A stretch of 64,000 nt of DNA from Candidatus Alistipes stercoravium (lineage in GTDB: Bacteria > Bacteroidota > Bacteroidia > Bacteroidales > Rikenellaceae). The stretch lies in assembly GCA_019119615.1 (NCBI GenBank), contig DWWQ01000059.1:1-64000 (forward strand), given 5' to 3'. The translations under genes and the position numbers were made by a program. Shown here one piece after another: positions 1 through 11,477 of the stretch (position 1 is the first letter of the stretch; every line of letters begins with the position of its first letter). The notes beneath the pieces were generated by a model. The model was not told the DNA's origin. It made no database searches and was given only the letters and a program-made list of their open reading frames with translations.

Positions 1-24
1 TTGCGGCAGGCATCCGGGCTGTTG

Positions 25-2235
<2,211 letters not shown>

Positions 2236-4131
2236 TTATCGGTTCGACGGACGTTTGAATTCGACGACAAGGGCCTGACGGGGGCCTACGACGGTCCGGT
2301 CATCCGGCTCGCAGGCCTCGCCGGTGAGGACGTTGTGCCCCCCGTACAGGCCGTCGGCGATCTCGGCGTAGTGCGACCAGGGGATCTGCTTCCGGCCGCG
2401 CGAGTTGTTGATGAAGACGAACACCGCGTCGGTGTCATCGTAGCGGAAATAGGCGTAGGTGTTGTCGCGCGAGAGGAAGTGCATCGTGCGGCCGTTGTGG
2501 ATCACGGGCTTGGTCCGGCGCCACTGGAAGAGGCGCTGCGCATGGTCGAAAAGCTCCTTGTCGAGCCCCGTGCGCCCCTCGGCCGTGAAGAGGTCCCGCT
2601 CGTCGCCGGCCCAGCCGCCCGGGAAATCGACGCGCAGTCCGCCGTGTCCCTGCGAGAGGTCCTTCGAGGTGAACATCATCTCGTCGCCGGCGAAGATCTG
2701 CGGGATGCCGCGCATCGTGGCGAGCATCGTCATGACGAGCTTCAGCCGCTCGGGGTTCTTGCGCAGGACGTCGCCGATGCGGTCCGTGTCGTGGTTTCCG
2801 GCGAAGATCATCATCTTCGAGAGGTCGTGGTAGACGAAGTCGTGCGAGAGGCAGTCGTAGATGCGCGTCATCCCCTCGCCCCAGCGGAGCGAGTCGGTCG
2901 GCAGCGCGCGGCAGATGGCCTCCTGCAGCGGGAAGTCCATGATCGAGGGGAGGTGCGAATCGAAGCCGTCCTTGTTTTCGTTGCCGCCCTGCCAGTAGGC
3001 CAGCTGCGGGATCGACGAGGTCCAGCACTCGCCCACGATGTTCAGCCCGGGGTACTCGCGCAGTACGGCGGCGCACCACTCGCTCATCGGGCCCTTTTCG
3101 TTATAGGGATAGGTATCGACGCGGAAACCGTCCAGACCGGCATATTCGGTCCACCAGACGGCCCACTGCTGGAAGTAGCGCAGCACATAGGGGTTGTCGA
3201 GGTTCATGTCGGGCATCGAGGGGACGAACCAGCCGCTCTCCTGCAGGTTGAGGTCGTATTTCGAGGCGTTGGGGTCCATGTTCGTCGAGAAGCAGACGTT
3301 CGTGCCCGTGTATTCGGGGAACTGGTGGATCCAGTCCTCGAAGGGCAGGTCGCGCATCCACCAGTGGGCCGTGCCGCAGTGGTTGGTTACGACGTCCATG
3401 ATCACCTTCAGCCCCTTTTCGTGGGCCTCGGCGACAAGGTCGCGGTACTCCTCGTTCGATCCGAAGCGGGGGTCGATGCGGTAGTAGTCGGCGCAGGCGT
3501 AGCCGTGGTACGATCCTTCGGGCTCGTCGTCGAGCAGCAGGGGCGTGGGCCAGATGACCGTCGCACCCAGGTCGGCGATGTAGTCCAGGTGGTCGCGGAT
3601 GCCCTGTATGTCGCCGCCGTGGCGGCCGAAGAAGGCCGTGCGGTCGGCCTTCTCCTGCGTGTCGGGGGTGGAGTCGTTGTCGGGGTTGCCGTTGGCGAAG
3701 CGGTCGGGCATGAGGAGGTAGATCATGTCCGCGGTCGAGAAGCTACCGCGCTGTGCCGATCCTTCGCGGCGTGCCGCGATCTCGTAGGGCATCTTGAACT
3801 CCCGCCCCTCTTTCGAGAAGACGAGGTAGTAGGTGCCCGGTGCGGCCGCGACGTCGATCTGCACATCGACGAAGAGGTAGTTGGGGCTGTCGGCCCGGTG
3901 GATGGCCGTGGCCTTCACGCCGCGGCCGCCCTCGATGCGGACGTCGTAGTCGGCGATCGCCTCCCCGGCGACGAGCAGTTGGAGCGGGGTGCGCATTTGC
4001 GTCCACCACGAGAGGGGTTCGATACGGGTGATCTCCCCCGAGGCGTCGGCTACCGACGCGGGGTCGAAGGCCGGTTGGGTTGTACAAGAGAGCAATCCGG
4101 CTGCTGCGAGTGTCATCAGAATTCGGTTCAA
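2236..4131 (-). CDS. susA: GH13 neopullulanase/cyclomaltodextrinase lipoprotein (SusA-like)
   Basis: Predicted periplasmic GH13 enzyme cutting alpha-1,4 links of imported maltooligosaccharides, pullulan fragments or cyclodextrins. Residues about 25-125 resemble the cyclomaltodextrinase N-terminal domain (ITRIEPLSWWTQMRTPLQLL), followed by the catalytic barrel and a C-terminal beta domain. The catalytic triad is visible as D339 in GLDGFRVDTY, E368 in IVGECW and D448 in FAGNHDTDR. I chose a TTG start at 4131, giving MNRILMTLAAAGLLSC with a lipobox and a basic n-region. The next ATG (4116) gives a signal lacking positive charge. Longer in-frame extensions upstream run into the preceding gene and are not credible. 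Length (631 aa) fits SusA. Spacing is 31 nt after the frameshifted GH13 gene. Confidence 0.9.
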   Translation of the reverse strand: MNRILMTLAAAGLLSCTTQPAFDPASVADASGEITRIEPLSWWTQMRTPLQLLVAGEAIADYDVRIEGGRGVKATAIHRADSPNYLFVDVQIDVAAAPGTYYLVFSKEGREFKMPYEIAARREGSAQRGSFSTADMIYLLMPDRFANGNPDNDSTPDTQEKADRTAFFGRHGGDIQGIRDHLDYIADLGATVIWPTPLLLDDEPEGSYHGYACADYYRIDPRFGSNEEYRDLVAEAHEKGLKVIMDVVTNHCGTAHWWMRDLPFEDWIHQFPEYTGTNVCFSTNMDPNASKYDLNLQESGWFVPSMPDMNLDNPYVLRYFQQWAVWWTEYAGLDGFRVDTYPYNEKGPMSEWCAAVLREYPGLNIVGECWTSSIPQLAYWQGGNENKDGFDSHLPSIMDFPLQEAICRALPTDSLRWGEGMTRIYDCLSHDFVYHDLSKMMIFAGNHDTDRIGDVLRKNPERLKLVMTMLATMRGIPQIFAGDEMMFTSKDLSQGHGGLRVDFPGGWAGDERDLFTAEGRTGLDKELFDHAQRLFQWRRTKPVIHNGRTMHFLSRDNTYAYFRYDDTDAVFVFINNSRGRKQIPWSHYAEIADGLYGGHNVLTGEACEPDDRTVVGPRQALVVEFKRPSNR

Positions 4132-4162
4132 AGCGGTATTCGTTGGTAAAGTTAGCAATAAA

Positions 4163-5555
4163 TTACATGGGTTGTGCGGCCGTCGGCTGTTCCGGTTTTG
4201 TGGCCGCTTCCTGCCCGGCGGTGAAGAGCACCCAGCCCCAGGCCGGCAGGATGATCCGCTCGCCCGGCGCAAGGCGCTTCCCGGAGAAGTATTCGCTCCG
4301 CGGCTCCTGCAGCGCGGGGTCGCACACCGCCTCGCGGTCCGAGAGGTTGGCCACGACGAGCACCTCGTCCGCACCCTTGCGGCGCGTGAATCCGACAACC
4401 CCTTCGGGCAGCGTCCCGGCCTCCATCCAGACGGTCTCACCGCCCTGCTCCCCGGCCGCGAGGGCCTCGTGGTCGTGGCGCAGGCGGATCAGCTGCCGGT
4501 AGAAGTCGGTCAGGTCGTTCTCGACCCACTGCGGGACGGGATCCTTCTCGAAGAAGGCGAAGCGGTGGTCGTAGCCCATCTCCTGTCCGGTGTAGATGAG
4601 CGGCTGCCCCTTGGGCAGGGTGAAGGTGAGCAGCGCCATCACGCGGGCGGCCGGGCCCATGCGCTCGAACTCCGTTCCGGCCCAGGAGTTTTCGTCGTGG
4701 TTCGAGGTGAACATCAGGCGGAAGGCCTCGGGCGGGGTCGTCGAATCCTCCTTCTCGACCTGGTGCTGCAGCTCGGCGGGGCTCTTCTCGCCCCGGGCGA
4801 TGGCGTTCATCAGGTGGTGCAGCTCCCAGGCGTAGGAGGCGTCGAAAGCCTCCTCGTGCAGCGCGGGATCCTCCCCTTCGGCCAGCAGGTAGATGTCCGG
4901 GTAGTCGCGCCGCAGGGCGGGCAGCGTCGTGCGCCAGAAGTCGATCGGCACCTCGCAGGCCATGTCGCAGCGGAATCCGTCGATGCCGCGGTCGAGCCAG
5001 AAGCGCATCGCCTGCTCCATGGCCACACGCATGTCGGCGTTGTCGTAGTTGAGTTTGGCGATGTCGGTCCAGTCGTACTGCACGATCGTGCGGCCCAGCG
5101 AGTCGCGGACGTACCAGTCGGCGGGCTGCTCACGGATCCACCGGGCGTCGGGTGAGGTGTGGTTGGCCACCCAGTCGAGGATGACGCGCAGGCCGAGCCG
5201 GTGGGCCTCGGCGAGGAAGCGGTCGAAATCCTCCATCGTCCCGAATTCGGGATTCACGGCCGTGTAGTCCGAGATGGCGTAGTAGGAGCCGAGGGTTCCC
5301 TTGCGCTCCAGCACGCCGATCGGGTAGACCGGCATGAGCCACACCACGTCGATGCCCAGCTTCTGGAGCCGGGGCAGCTCGCGCATGGCGGCACGGAGGG
5401 TTCCTTCGGGGGTGTACTGGCGGACGTTCATCTCATAGATGACCGACCGGTAGCTCCACCGGGGGGTGTGCGGAGGTTGCGGCGGGATCGGCCGGCGTGT
5501 TCCGGCAGGCCGTCATGGCCGCAAGCAGGGTCAGCAGAAGAAGCAGTCGTTTCAT
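4163..5555 (-). CDS. GH13 alpha-amylase-family lipoprotein, frameshifted near the N-terminus
   Basis: Third GH13 enzyme of the starch operon. The catalytic domain is intact in one frame: counting from the ATG at 5431, D156 in GIDGFRCDMA, E185 in YLLAEGED and D246 in SNHDENSW, followed by a short C-terminal beta domain. An ATG at 5555 opens a lipoprotein signal (MKRLLLLLTLLAAMTAC), but this frame stops after 39 codons. At a C6 run (plus-strand 5461-5466) removing one base joins the signal peptide to ...PRWSYRSVIYEMNVRQY, exactly the expected start of the first barrel strand. As written, the gene yields only a leader peptide, or a 422-aa enzyme from 5431 without export signal and without the first barrel strand. 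It may be a decaying gene, a phase-variable or +1-frameshifted gene, or a sequencing error. It sits 16 nt after the SusG-like gene. Confidence 0.8.
5461..5466. repeat. G6/C6 homopolymer at the GH13 frameshift point
   Basis: Six Gs on the plus strand (C6 in the coding strand) at the junction where the lipoprotein-signal frame and the catalytic frame of the GH13 gene part. Five Cs would restore one continuous frame of about 463 codons. Confidence 0.8.
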
Positions 5556-5571
5556 GGCGTTCGTTTTGGTT

Positions 5572-7878
5572 TCAGAGCAGGTATACGACCGAGGAGTAGC
5601 CTTCGAGGATCAGGACGGTCTGCCCGGCCTTGCTCCGCTGGCGCACCGAGCCCGAGACGCCGACGGCCTTGACGGGTTTGTCCTCGAGGGTCAGGGTCTG
5701 GGTCGAGGCCGAGAAGTTGTGGACGACGAGCATCTTCTGGCTGTCGCTCTCGCGGTACCAGACGGCCACGGCCTCCTGCGAGTCGTTGTTTTCGTTGTAG
5801 GTGGGGTGTTTGACCATCCTGCCTTCGGCCAGCGCGGGGTAGGTGTTGCGCAGCCGTGCGAAGGTGCGGTAGAGGTTCAGCAGCGAACTCTCCTCGGCCT
5901 CCTGGGCCTCTACCGAGATCGACTCCGTGAGCATCGAGCGGTCGATCTTGCCCGAGAGGGATCCTGCGGCGAGTTCCCGCCCGGCCCGGTCCCAGAGAAT
6001 CGGCGTGCGGACATATTCGTCGCCGTTCTGCTTCGTGCCCCAGTAGCCGAGCTCCTCGCCCTGGTAGATGTAGGGCGCGCCCTGCGCCGTGAGCAGCACG
6101 GCCGCGGCGACCCGCAGCCGCCCCTCCACGCGCCCGAGCGTCGAGGCCGTGCGGTCCTCGTCGTGGTTCGAGAGCTTCGTGGCCTCGATATAGTCGGCGC
6201 GGTACTGTGCGTAGGCGGGCTGGTATTCGAGGATGTCCTTGACGAAGTAGCGGCCGATGCCGTTCTGCAGTGCCCAGGAGAGCTTGTACCAGAACGAGAA
6301 CTCGAACAGCGCCGGGAGTCCCCGATAGTAGGGTGCCGCCTTCTCCGCATCGTCGAGCATCTCCCCCACCATGTAGAAGTCGCCCGTGCCGCCCCGGGCG
6401 TGGTAGGAGTCATTCATGCGGTCGTAGAACTTTTTGAGGAAGGTGGGGTTCTCGTCGTTGTAGGCGTTGTGGTAGATGTGCTTCACGGCGTCGAGGCGGA
6501 GTCCGTCCACGCCCATCGCCACCCACTTGTCGGCCGCGTCGGTCAGCGCCTTGAAGGCAGCCGACGTCTCGGCCTCGGCGGCCTTTCCGTAGTTGAGGTC
6601 GGCGAAGGCCGCCGTCCAGAAGTGCGAGTGGTACATCGTCGGCAGCGAGAACTGGATGTTGGCGGCCGAACTGCTCGACGTCATCGTGAAGGGTACGCCC
6701 ATCTCGATGATGGTCCGGTTGTCGGGGGCTCCGAACTTCGTGCCGCCGTCCCACGAGGTGGTCGAGGTGCGGATGAGGAATCCCCAGTCGGAGTCGAAGT
6801 CGAGCGTCAGGTGGTAGTGCGTCTCGTCGGTGGCGTAGAAACGCGCCATCTGCGCATCGCCGTAGTAGAGGTACTTGCCGCCGGCCGAGGTGTCGGTATT
6901 CTTTGCATCGGGGGCGTCGGTCGTCTCGCTGACCGTGACGGTGGGTGCCGTCGGGTCGGTCCAGTCCAGCTCGAAGCGGAAGCGCCCCGCGGCGCCAGCT
7001 CCCGAGTCGGTCGGGAACCACTGCCCGCTGTCGTAGCCGGCCGCGCCCTCCGTGGCGATCTGGTCGATCCGCCCGGCGGCGATGTCGCCCTGCGGGTCCT
7101 TCGAGAAGATGTAGTAGTCGCGGTAGGGGCTCTGCTCCGAGGCGGCGGCATCCCGGAACCAGGGATGCTCCTTGCCCGTGTGGTTGAGCACATAGTCCAG
7201 GTAAACCTTGATGCCGCGGGCGTGGGCGGCGTCGATCAGGGCCTGCAGGTCGGCCTCCGTGCCGAAAGCGGGATTGACGGCCGTGTAGTCGAGCACGTCG
7301 TAGCCGTGGTACGACGAGGAGGGGTGGATCGGCGAGAGCCAGAGGGCCGCGACACCCATCCGGTCGAAGTAGTCGAGCTTGTCGAGCAGTCCCTTCAGGT
7401 CGCCCTTCGTGTCGCCGTCGCCGTCGGCGAAGCTGTAGACGAGCACCTGGTAGGTGAGCCCTGCCCGCTTGACGTTGTCCCAGGCGTCGGGCTCTGCCAC
7501 AACGCTTTCGCTTCCGGACGCTGCATCGCCGCGCTGCGTGACGGTCAGCGGCACCGGTTCGCATCCCGGGGCCGTGAAGGTGAGCGTTACGCTGCGCTCC
7601 TCGCCTTCGTTGGCCTCGACGGCGATGTGGAACGAAGTCGAAGTGCGTCCCTTGCGCAGCTCGGGCGAGCACCATGTGCTTTGCTCCGGCTGCGTGAGGC
7701 TCCACGAGCCGGCCGTGGTAGTGAGCTCCACGAGTCGGCTGTCCGCCGCGGCGTCGAACTCCAGCTTGTCGGGCGTTACCGTCAGAAGCGCTGCTTCCGT
7801 ACCGGCGGTTTTGTCGTCGCTGCAGGCTCCGAAGCCTAACGTGAGGAGTGCCAGCAGCAGGTAGAGGAATCTTTTCAT
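5572..7878 (-). CDS. susG: GH13 outer-membrane alpha-amylase with BACON domain (SusG-like)
   Basis: Predicted cell-surface endo-alpha-amylase that cuts starch for import through SusC/SusD. The signal MKRFLYLLLALLTLGFGAC has a lipobox, followed by an acidic stretch (SDD) typical of surface lipoproteins. Residues about 33-125 form a BACON-type domain (LTVTPDKLEF ... PLTVTQRG). The catalytic barrel starts near residue 140. Triad: D463 in GVDGLRLDAV, E506 in MVGEML and D573 in LSNHDEDR. A long insertion between about 255 and 430 occupies the place where SusG carries CBM58 and is probably an equivalent starch-binding insert (inference). At 768 aa it is longer than SusG because of the BACON domain. 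It follows the SusE-like gene by 100 nt containing a stem-loop. Confidence 0.92.
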   Translation of the reverse strand: MKRFLYLLLALLTLGFGACSDDKTAGTEAALLTVTPDKLEFDAAADSRLVELTTTAGSWSLTQPEQSTWCSPELRKGRTSTSFHIAVEANEGEERSVTLTFTAPGCEPVPLTVTQRGDAASGSESVVAEPDAWDNVKRAGLTYQVLVYSFADGDGDTKGDLKGLLDKLDYFDRMGVAALWLSPIHPSSSYHGYDVLDYTAVNPAFGTEADLQALIDAAHARGIKVYLDYVLNHTGKEHPWFRDAAASEQSPYRDYYIFSKDPQGDIAAGRIDQIATEGAAGYDSGQWFPTDSGAGAAGRFRFELDWTDPTAPTVTVSETTDAPDAKNTDTSAGGKYLYYGDAQMARFYATDETHYHLTLDFDSDWGFLIRTSTTSWDGGTKFGAPDNRTIIEMGVPFTMTSSSSAANIQFSLPTMYHSHFWTAAFADLNYGKAAEAETSAAFKALTDAADKWVAMGVDGLRLDAVKHIYHNAYNDENPTFLKKFYDRMNDSYHARGGTGDFYMVGEMLDDAEKAAPYYRGLPALFEFSFWYKLSWALQNGIGRYFVKDILEYQPAYAQYRADYIEATKLSNHDEDRTASTLGRVEGRLRVAAAVLLTAQGAPYIYQGEELGYWGTKQNGDEYVRTPILWDRAGRELAAGSLSGKIDRSMLTESISVEAQEAEESSLLNLYRTFARLRNTYPALAEGRMVKHPTYNENNDSQEAVAVWYRESDSQKMLVVHNFSASTQTLTLEDKPVKAVGVSGSVRQRSKAGQTVLILEGYSSVVYLL

Positions 7879-7899
7879 GTCGGAGGATTGGTTTTCTTA

Positions 7900-7940
7900 T
7901 TTTGGCGACCTGCCGTCCGGTCAGGGGCGGCAGGCCAAAA
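7900..7940 (-). promoter_or_regulatory. Stem-loop between susE-like and susG-like genes
   Basis: Bipartite stem: 7900-7905 (TTTTGG) pairs with 7935-7940 (CCAAAA), and 7909-7915 (CCTGCCG) with 7928-7934 (CGGCAGG), with a 3-nt bulge and 12-nt loop. It lies in the only long gap inside the operon. There is no U-run of terminator type on the minus strand. It may set different mRNA levels for binding proteins and enzymes through processing or partial termination (inference). Confidence 0.55.
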
Positions 7941-7978
7941 CGGGGAGGAGGTGTCGTTCCGCCCCGTGCGGGATGTCG

Positions 7979-9778
7979 TTACTGTACTTCGGCGGGCGTA
8001 CGTCCTTCGCTCATGACGTATACCGTGCCGTTCGCCAGGTCGAAATAGATGTCGTAGGTTCCGTCGAGCTGGACCTTCATGTTCTGCGAGCCGCCGCTCG
8101 AGACGACCGCTACGGCCGCGTTGATGTCGATTGCGCCGCCCGAAGCGGTTCCGTAGTTGGCCGAGTCGTCCCAGACGTTGTTGAAGCGGATCTTGAACTC
8201 GTCGGAGGTCTTCAGTACGACGCCCTTGCGGACGAAGTAGCCGCCCTGCTCGCTCATCGAGAAGTCGCCCAGGTCGCCCCATCCGGAGATGCTGCCGACA
8301 AGGCCCCACGTCTCGGCGACATATTCGGGTTTCACCCCGGCGGCCATGACGTAGGCGCGTCCGGCTTCGGGCAGCAACCAGTAGTCATAGGATCCGGCCT
8401 CGGTGATGACGGCGTTCACCTTGTTGGCCGAGACGGCGAAGGCCGTACCGATCGTGCAGGTGTACATGCCGTCGCCGCCGGCCAGCGAGGCGTCGGCCCC
8501 GATCCACTGTGATTCGTCGCCGCTCTTGAAGAGGAACTGCGAGTTGGCCGCAACCTCCACATTCGAGGCCCGGTAGGCGGAGATGCTTCCGCTGGCGCTT
8601 TCCATCGGGGTGCCGCCCCAGTCGGGCGTGGCCACGGTCTGTCCGTGGATGTACCATGCCGCTTTCTCGGGCTCGGGCTCCTCGCCGCCGCCCTGCGATG
8701 TCCCGTAGTCTCCGGCATTGAGTTCGTAGGTCATTGCCGCGGAGTTGTTCAGATTGACGTAGATACGGTACTTGCCGGCCGACACCTTGATGTTGCCGTC
8801 GCTGTCGAGCATTCCTTCGGTCGAGGATCCGAACGAGGTGGTCCAGGCTCCGTCGAGGCGGAATTTGATCTCACCGGCAGTCAGCTCCACGTCGGCCCAG
8901 AATACCTGTTTCGAGGCGTCGAACTCCATGACCACGTCGTTGTCCCAGCTGCCCACGCCGTCGCCGACGATGCCCAGCTGATTGAACGACAGCTCCTTGG
9001 TGAGCGTCAGCGTACTGCGGTCGAAGCCGAAGCGGTAGAAACGCTGCGAGTAGGCCGAGATGTTGCCCGAGCCGCCGCTGGAGATCAGCGTGATCGAGGC
9101 AGCCTCGGCCTCGGGAGCGGCGGCGTTGCCGTCGGTACCCCAGTTGCAGGAGTCGTCCCAGCCGCCGATGCCGGTCAGCTTGAATCCGTTGGCGGCCTTG
9201 TCGCCGAAGTCGATGACACCCTCGTAGTGGATCTCGTCGTCGGAGAAGCTGAAGAGGAACTGCGAATTGCCGTGGTTCCAGCCGCAGTAGTCGCCGATGA
9301 CCCAAACGGTCGGATAGACCCGCTCGGCCTCGGTGGCGGTAACCGTTACGGCAATCGGCTCGGAGTAGTATTTCGCATAGTCGGTGCCGATCGTGGCGCT
9401 GATGTAGAAATTGACGGTCGAGGGGGTGTCGGCGGGAACCTCCACGTCATAGACGAGCTTCGTGTTGATGCTCTCGTAGGGCTGTTCGGTCGAGGTGCCG
9501 GTCAGGTCGGCGAAGAGTACCTGAGGCTCCCCGTCGCCGTATGCGGCCTCGAGCGAGTAGTTGATCTGCGTGGGGGCGCCGAAGTCGGCGGCATCCCAGG
9601 TGAAGACGAGGGTCTCACCCATGTTCTCCGCAGTAATGACCAGATTCTCGGGCAGGGCGTGGAGCACGGGCGCCACCACATCCTCCGGAGCGTAGGTTTG
9701 GATTTGGTCGAGATCCTGGCAGGCGGTGAAGAGCCCTGCAGCTGCTGCCAGCATCATCGCATATCGTTTGATTTTCAT
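7979..9778 (-). CDS. SusE/SusF-type starch-binding outer-membrane lipoprotein, four modules
   Basis: Predicted surface glycan-binding lipoprotein of the starch PUL. The signal MKIKRYAMMLAAAAGLFTAC has a lipobox. Residues about 25-150 match the SusE N-terminal domain (LPENLVITAENMGETLVFTWDAADFG). Four starch-binding-like modules follow: about 155-257 (VWVIGDYCGWNHGNSQFLF), 260-355 (LGIVGDGVGSWDNDVVMEF), 370-480 (AWYIHGQTVATPDWGG) and 482-595 (WGLVGSISGWGDLGDFSM). A Gly/Glu/Pro linker near 358-368 separates the two pairs. At 599 aa it exceeds SusE (387) and SusF (485), so one protein may replace both, and no second SusE/F gene is present. It lies between SusD (19 nt) and the SusG-like gene. Confidence 0.9.
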   Translation of the reverse strand: MKIKRYAMMLAAAAGLFTACQDLDQIQTYAPEDVVAPVLHALPENLVITAENMGETLVFTWDAADFGAPTQINYSLEAAYGDGEPQVLFADLTGTSTEQPYESINTKLVYDVEVPADTPSTVNFYISATIGTDYAKYYSEPIAVTVTATEAERVYPTVWVIGDYCGWNHGNSQFLFSFSDDEIHYEGVIDFGDKAANGFKLTGIGGWDDSCNWGTDGNAAAPEAEAASITLISSGGSGNISAYSQRFYRFGFDRSTLTLTKELSFNQLGIVGDGVGSWDNDVVMEFDASKQVFWADVELTAGEIKFRLDGAWTTSFGSSTEGMLDSDGNIKVSAGKYRIYVNLNNSAAMTYELNAGDYGTSQGGGEEPEPEKAAWYIHGQTVATPDWGGTPMESASGSISAYRASNVEVAANSQFLFKSGDESQWIGADASLAGGDGMYTCTIGTAFAVSANKVNAVITEAGSYDYWLLPEAGRAYVMAAGVKPEYVAETWGLVGSISGWGDLGDFSMSEQGGYFVRKGVVLKTSDEFKIRFNNVWDDSANYGTASGGAIDINAAVAVVSSGGSQNMKVQLDGTYDIYFDLANGTVYVMSEGRTPAEVQ

Positions 9779-9797
9779 GGTTCTTGGAAGTTATTGG

Positions 9798-11462
9798 TTA
9801 TTCTTCGGTGGAGGAGGAGGTTCCGTATCCGGGGTTCTGGTGCAGCTCGGGGTTGGCGGCCAGCTCGGATGCCGGGATGGCGAAGATCTTCATGTAGTCG
9901 TCGAAGCCCTGGCCGCTGAACGAGCCGCCCTTGTAGGTCCAGAGGAACGACGAGGAGGTGAACTTTCCGTAGCGGATCAGGTCGGTGCGGCGGTGTCCCT
10001 CCCACATCAGCTCGCGGGCACGCTCCTCGAGCAGGAAGTCGGTCGTAATCGAGGTCGGAGCCTGCACACCGGCACGGCTGCCCAGCTCCTGGAGTTTCGG
10101 CAGTGCGGTGTTGGCCTGTCCGAGGTTCATGCAGGCCTCGGCATAGATCAGGTAGATCTCGCCCAGACGGATCATCGGGAAGTCGATGTCGGCATAGGCC
10201 TTCGAGGCGGCCGTGGCGAGGAACGAGTCGTTGTCCATGTCGTGGGGAATGTTGTTGAACTTCAGGCAGCTCCACCCGTTGAGGAAGACGTAGAGCGCAT
10301 CTTCCATCGACTCCGAGCGACCCTTGATGTAGAACATCTCGCCGCGTTTGTCGTTCACGTCGTAGGTGCCCGTGGTGTAGTCGGCGTTGCGGACGTTGAA
10401 ATACTTCTCGACATACTCATACGGCACTCGGATACCGCCCCAGCCGTTGTTCACACCGTTAATCATCTGCGTCGAGGAGACGTCCGTAGCGGCGATGGAC
10501 GCCAGCGTGAGGTAGCTCGTACCGCCGTAGGACTGCGTCTGCTCGGCATCGTAGGCTACGCCGAAGATGACCTCGTTCAGCACGTCGGGATTCTCGCCGT
10601 TATCGCCGCGGAACAGGTCGGCATAGTTCGGGCAGAGCGAATATCCCATCGTGAAGATGCGTTCGCAGGCATCCTTGGCCTCCTGCCACATGGGGGTACC
10701 GGTGTAGACTTCGGCGTTGAGGTACATGCGGGCCAGCAGACCCAGTACGGCGCCCTTGTCGGCCCGCGGGTAGTTCGAGCGTGCGGCCGGCATGGCGCTG
10801 TCGTCGGCGGCCAGTTCGGTCAGCTCCGTGATGCAGTAGTCGAAGACATCCTTGCGCGAAGCCTGCTTGGGGTTCACGCCGCCGCCGAAGGGCGAGTTCT
10901 CGGTCGTGAAGGGCACCTCGCCGAAGACGTCGAGGGCCATCCAGTAGAAGTAGGCGCGCAGAAACCGTGCCTCGGCGCGGAATCCCTGGATCTTGGCGGC
11001 CAGCTCGCTGCTCACGCCGCGGTCGGAGAGGCGGTCCGAAGCGGTCTGGCGCAGGTATTCGTTGGCATAGGCGATACCCTGGAGCGTGCGGACATAGACG
11101 GCATAGGTGGCGTCGTTGTCGGCGTCGGACCAGGTGTTGGTGTTCATGGCGCGGACCCAGGCGTCGTTTTCCCAGGCGCACTTGCAGGCGTCGGAGGTTA
11201 CCTCCTGTACGGTCCAGAAGGCGCGGGTCAGCTCCGAGGCACCCGCATCGCTGACCTGCAGGTCGGTGGTTTCGTTCGAAACGAAGCAGAAATAGAGTTT
11301 GGTCAGTCCGGCGACATACCCGCTCTCATCGGTGCCGTAAACCGTCTCGGAGGTCGAGTCGGAGGGATTCAGAGGCAGGGTGTCGAGGTCTCCGATGCAG
11401 GCGGTGAAGAGCAACGAGGCCCCTGCGGCGATCCAGGCGATATGTTTCATGGTTGTTTTCAT
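9798..11462 (-). CDS. susD: SusD-like starch-binding lipoprotein
   Basis: Outer-membrane nutrient-binding lipoprotein that caps the SusC transporter. The signal ends in LLFTAC (lipobox). The C-terminal half has typical SusD/RagB sequence, with FPMIRLGEIYLIYAEACMNL followed by a C-terminal region rich in LMWEGHRRTDLIRYGKF. The TPR-like helical body spans about 80-330. At 554 aa it matches the family. It is 15 nt downstream of SusC, as in nearly all SusCD pairs. A second in-frame ATG at 11450 (MKHIAWIAAGASLL) is an equally good start. Confidence 0.96.
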   Translation of the reverse strand: MKTTMKHIAWIAAGASLLFTACIGDLDTLPLNPSDSTSETVYGTDESGYVAGLTKLYFCFVSNETTDLQVSDAGASELTRAFWTVQEVTSDACKCAWENDAWVRAMNTNTWSDADNDATYAVYVRTLQGIAYANEYLRQTASDRLSDRGVSSELAAKIQGFRAEARFLRAYFYWMALDVFGEVPFTTENSPFGGGVNPKQASRKDVFDYCITELTELAADDSAMPAARSNYPRADKGAVLGLLARMYLNAEVYTGTPMWQEAKDACERIFTMGYSLCPNYADLFRGDNGENPDVLNEVIFGVAYDAEQTQSYGGTSYLTLASIAATDVSSTQMINGVNNGWGGIRVPYEYVEKYFNVRNADYTTGTYDVNDKRGEMFYIKGRSESMEDALYVFLNGWSCLKFNNIPHDMDNDSFLATAASKAYADIDFPMIRLGEIYLIYAEACMNLGQANTALPKLQELGSRAGVQAPTSITTDFLLEERARELMWEGHRRTDLIRYGKFTSSSFLWTYKGGSFSGQGFDDYMKIFAIPASELAANPELHQNPGYGTSSSTEE

Positions 11463-11477
11463 GGTTTTCGTTCAGTT

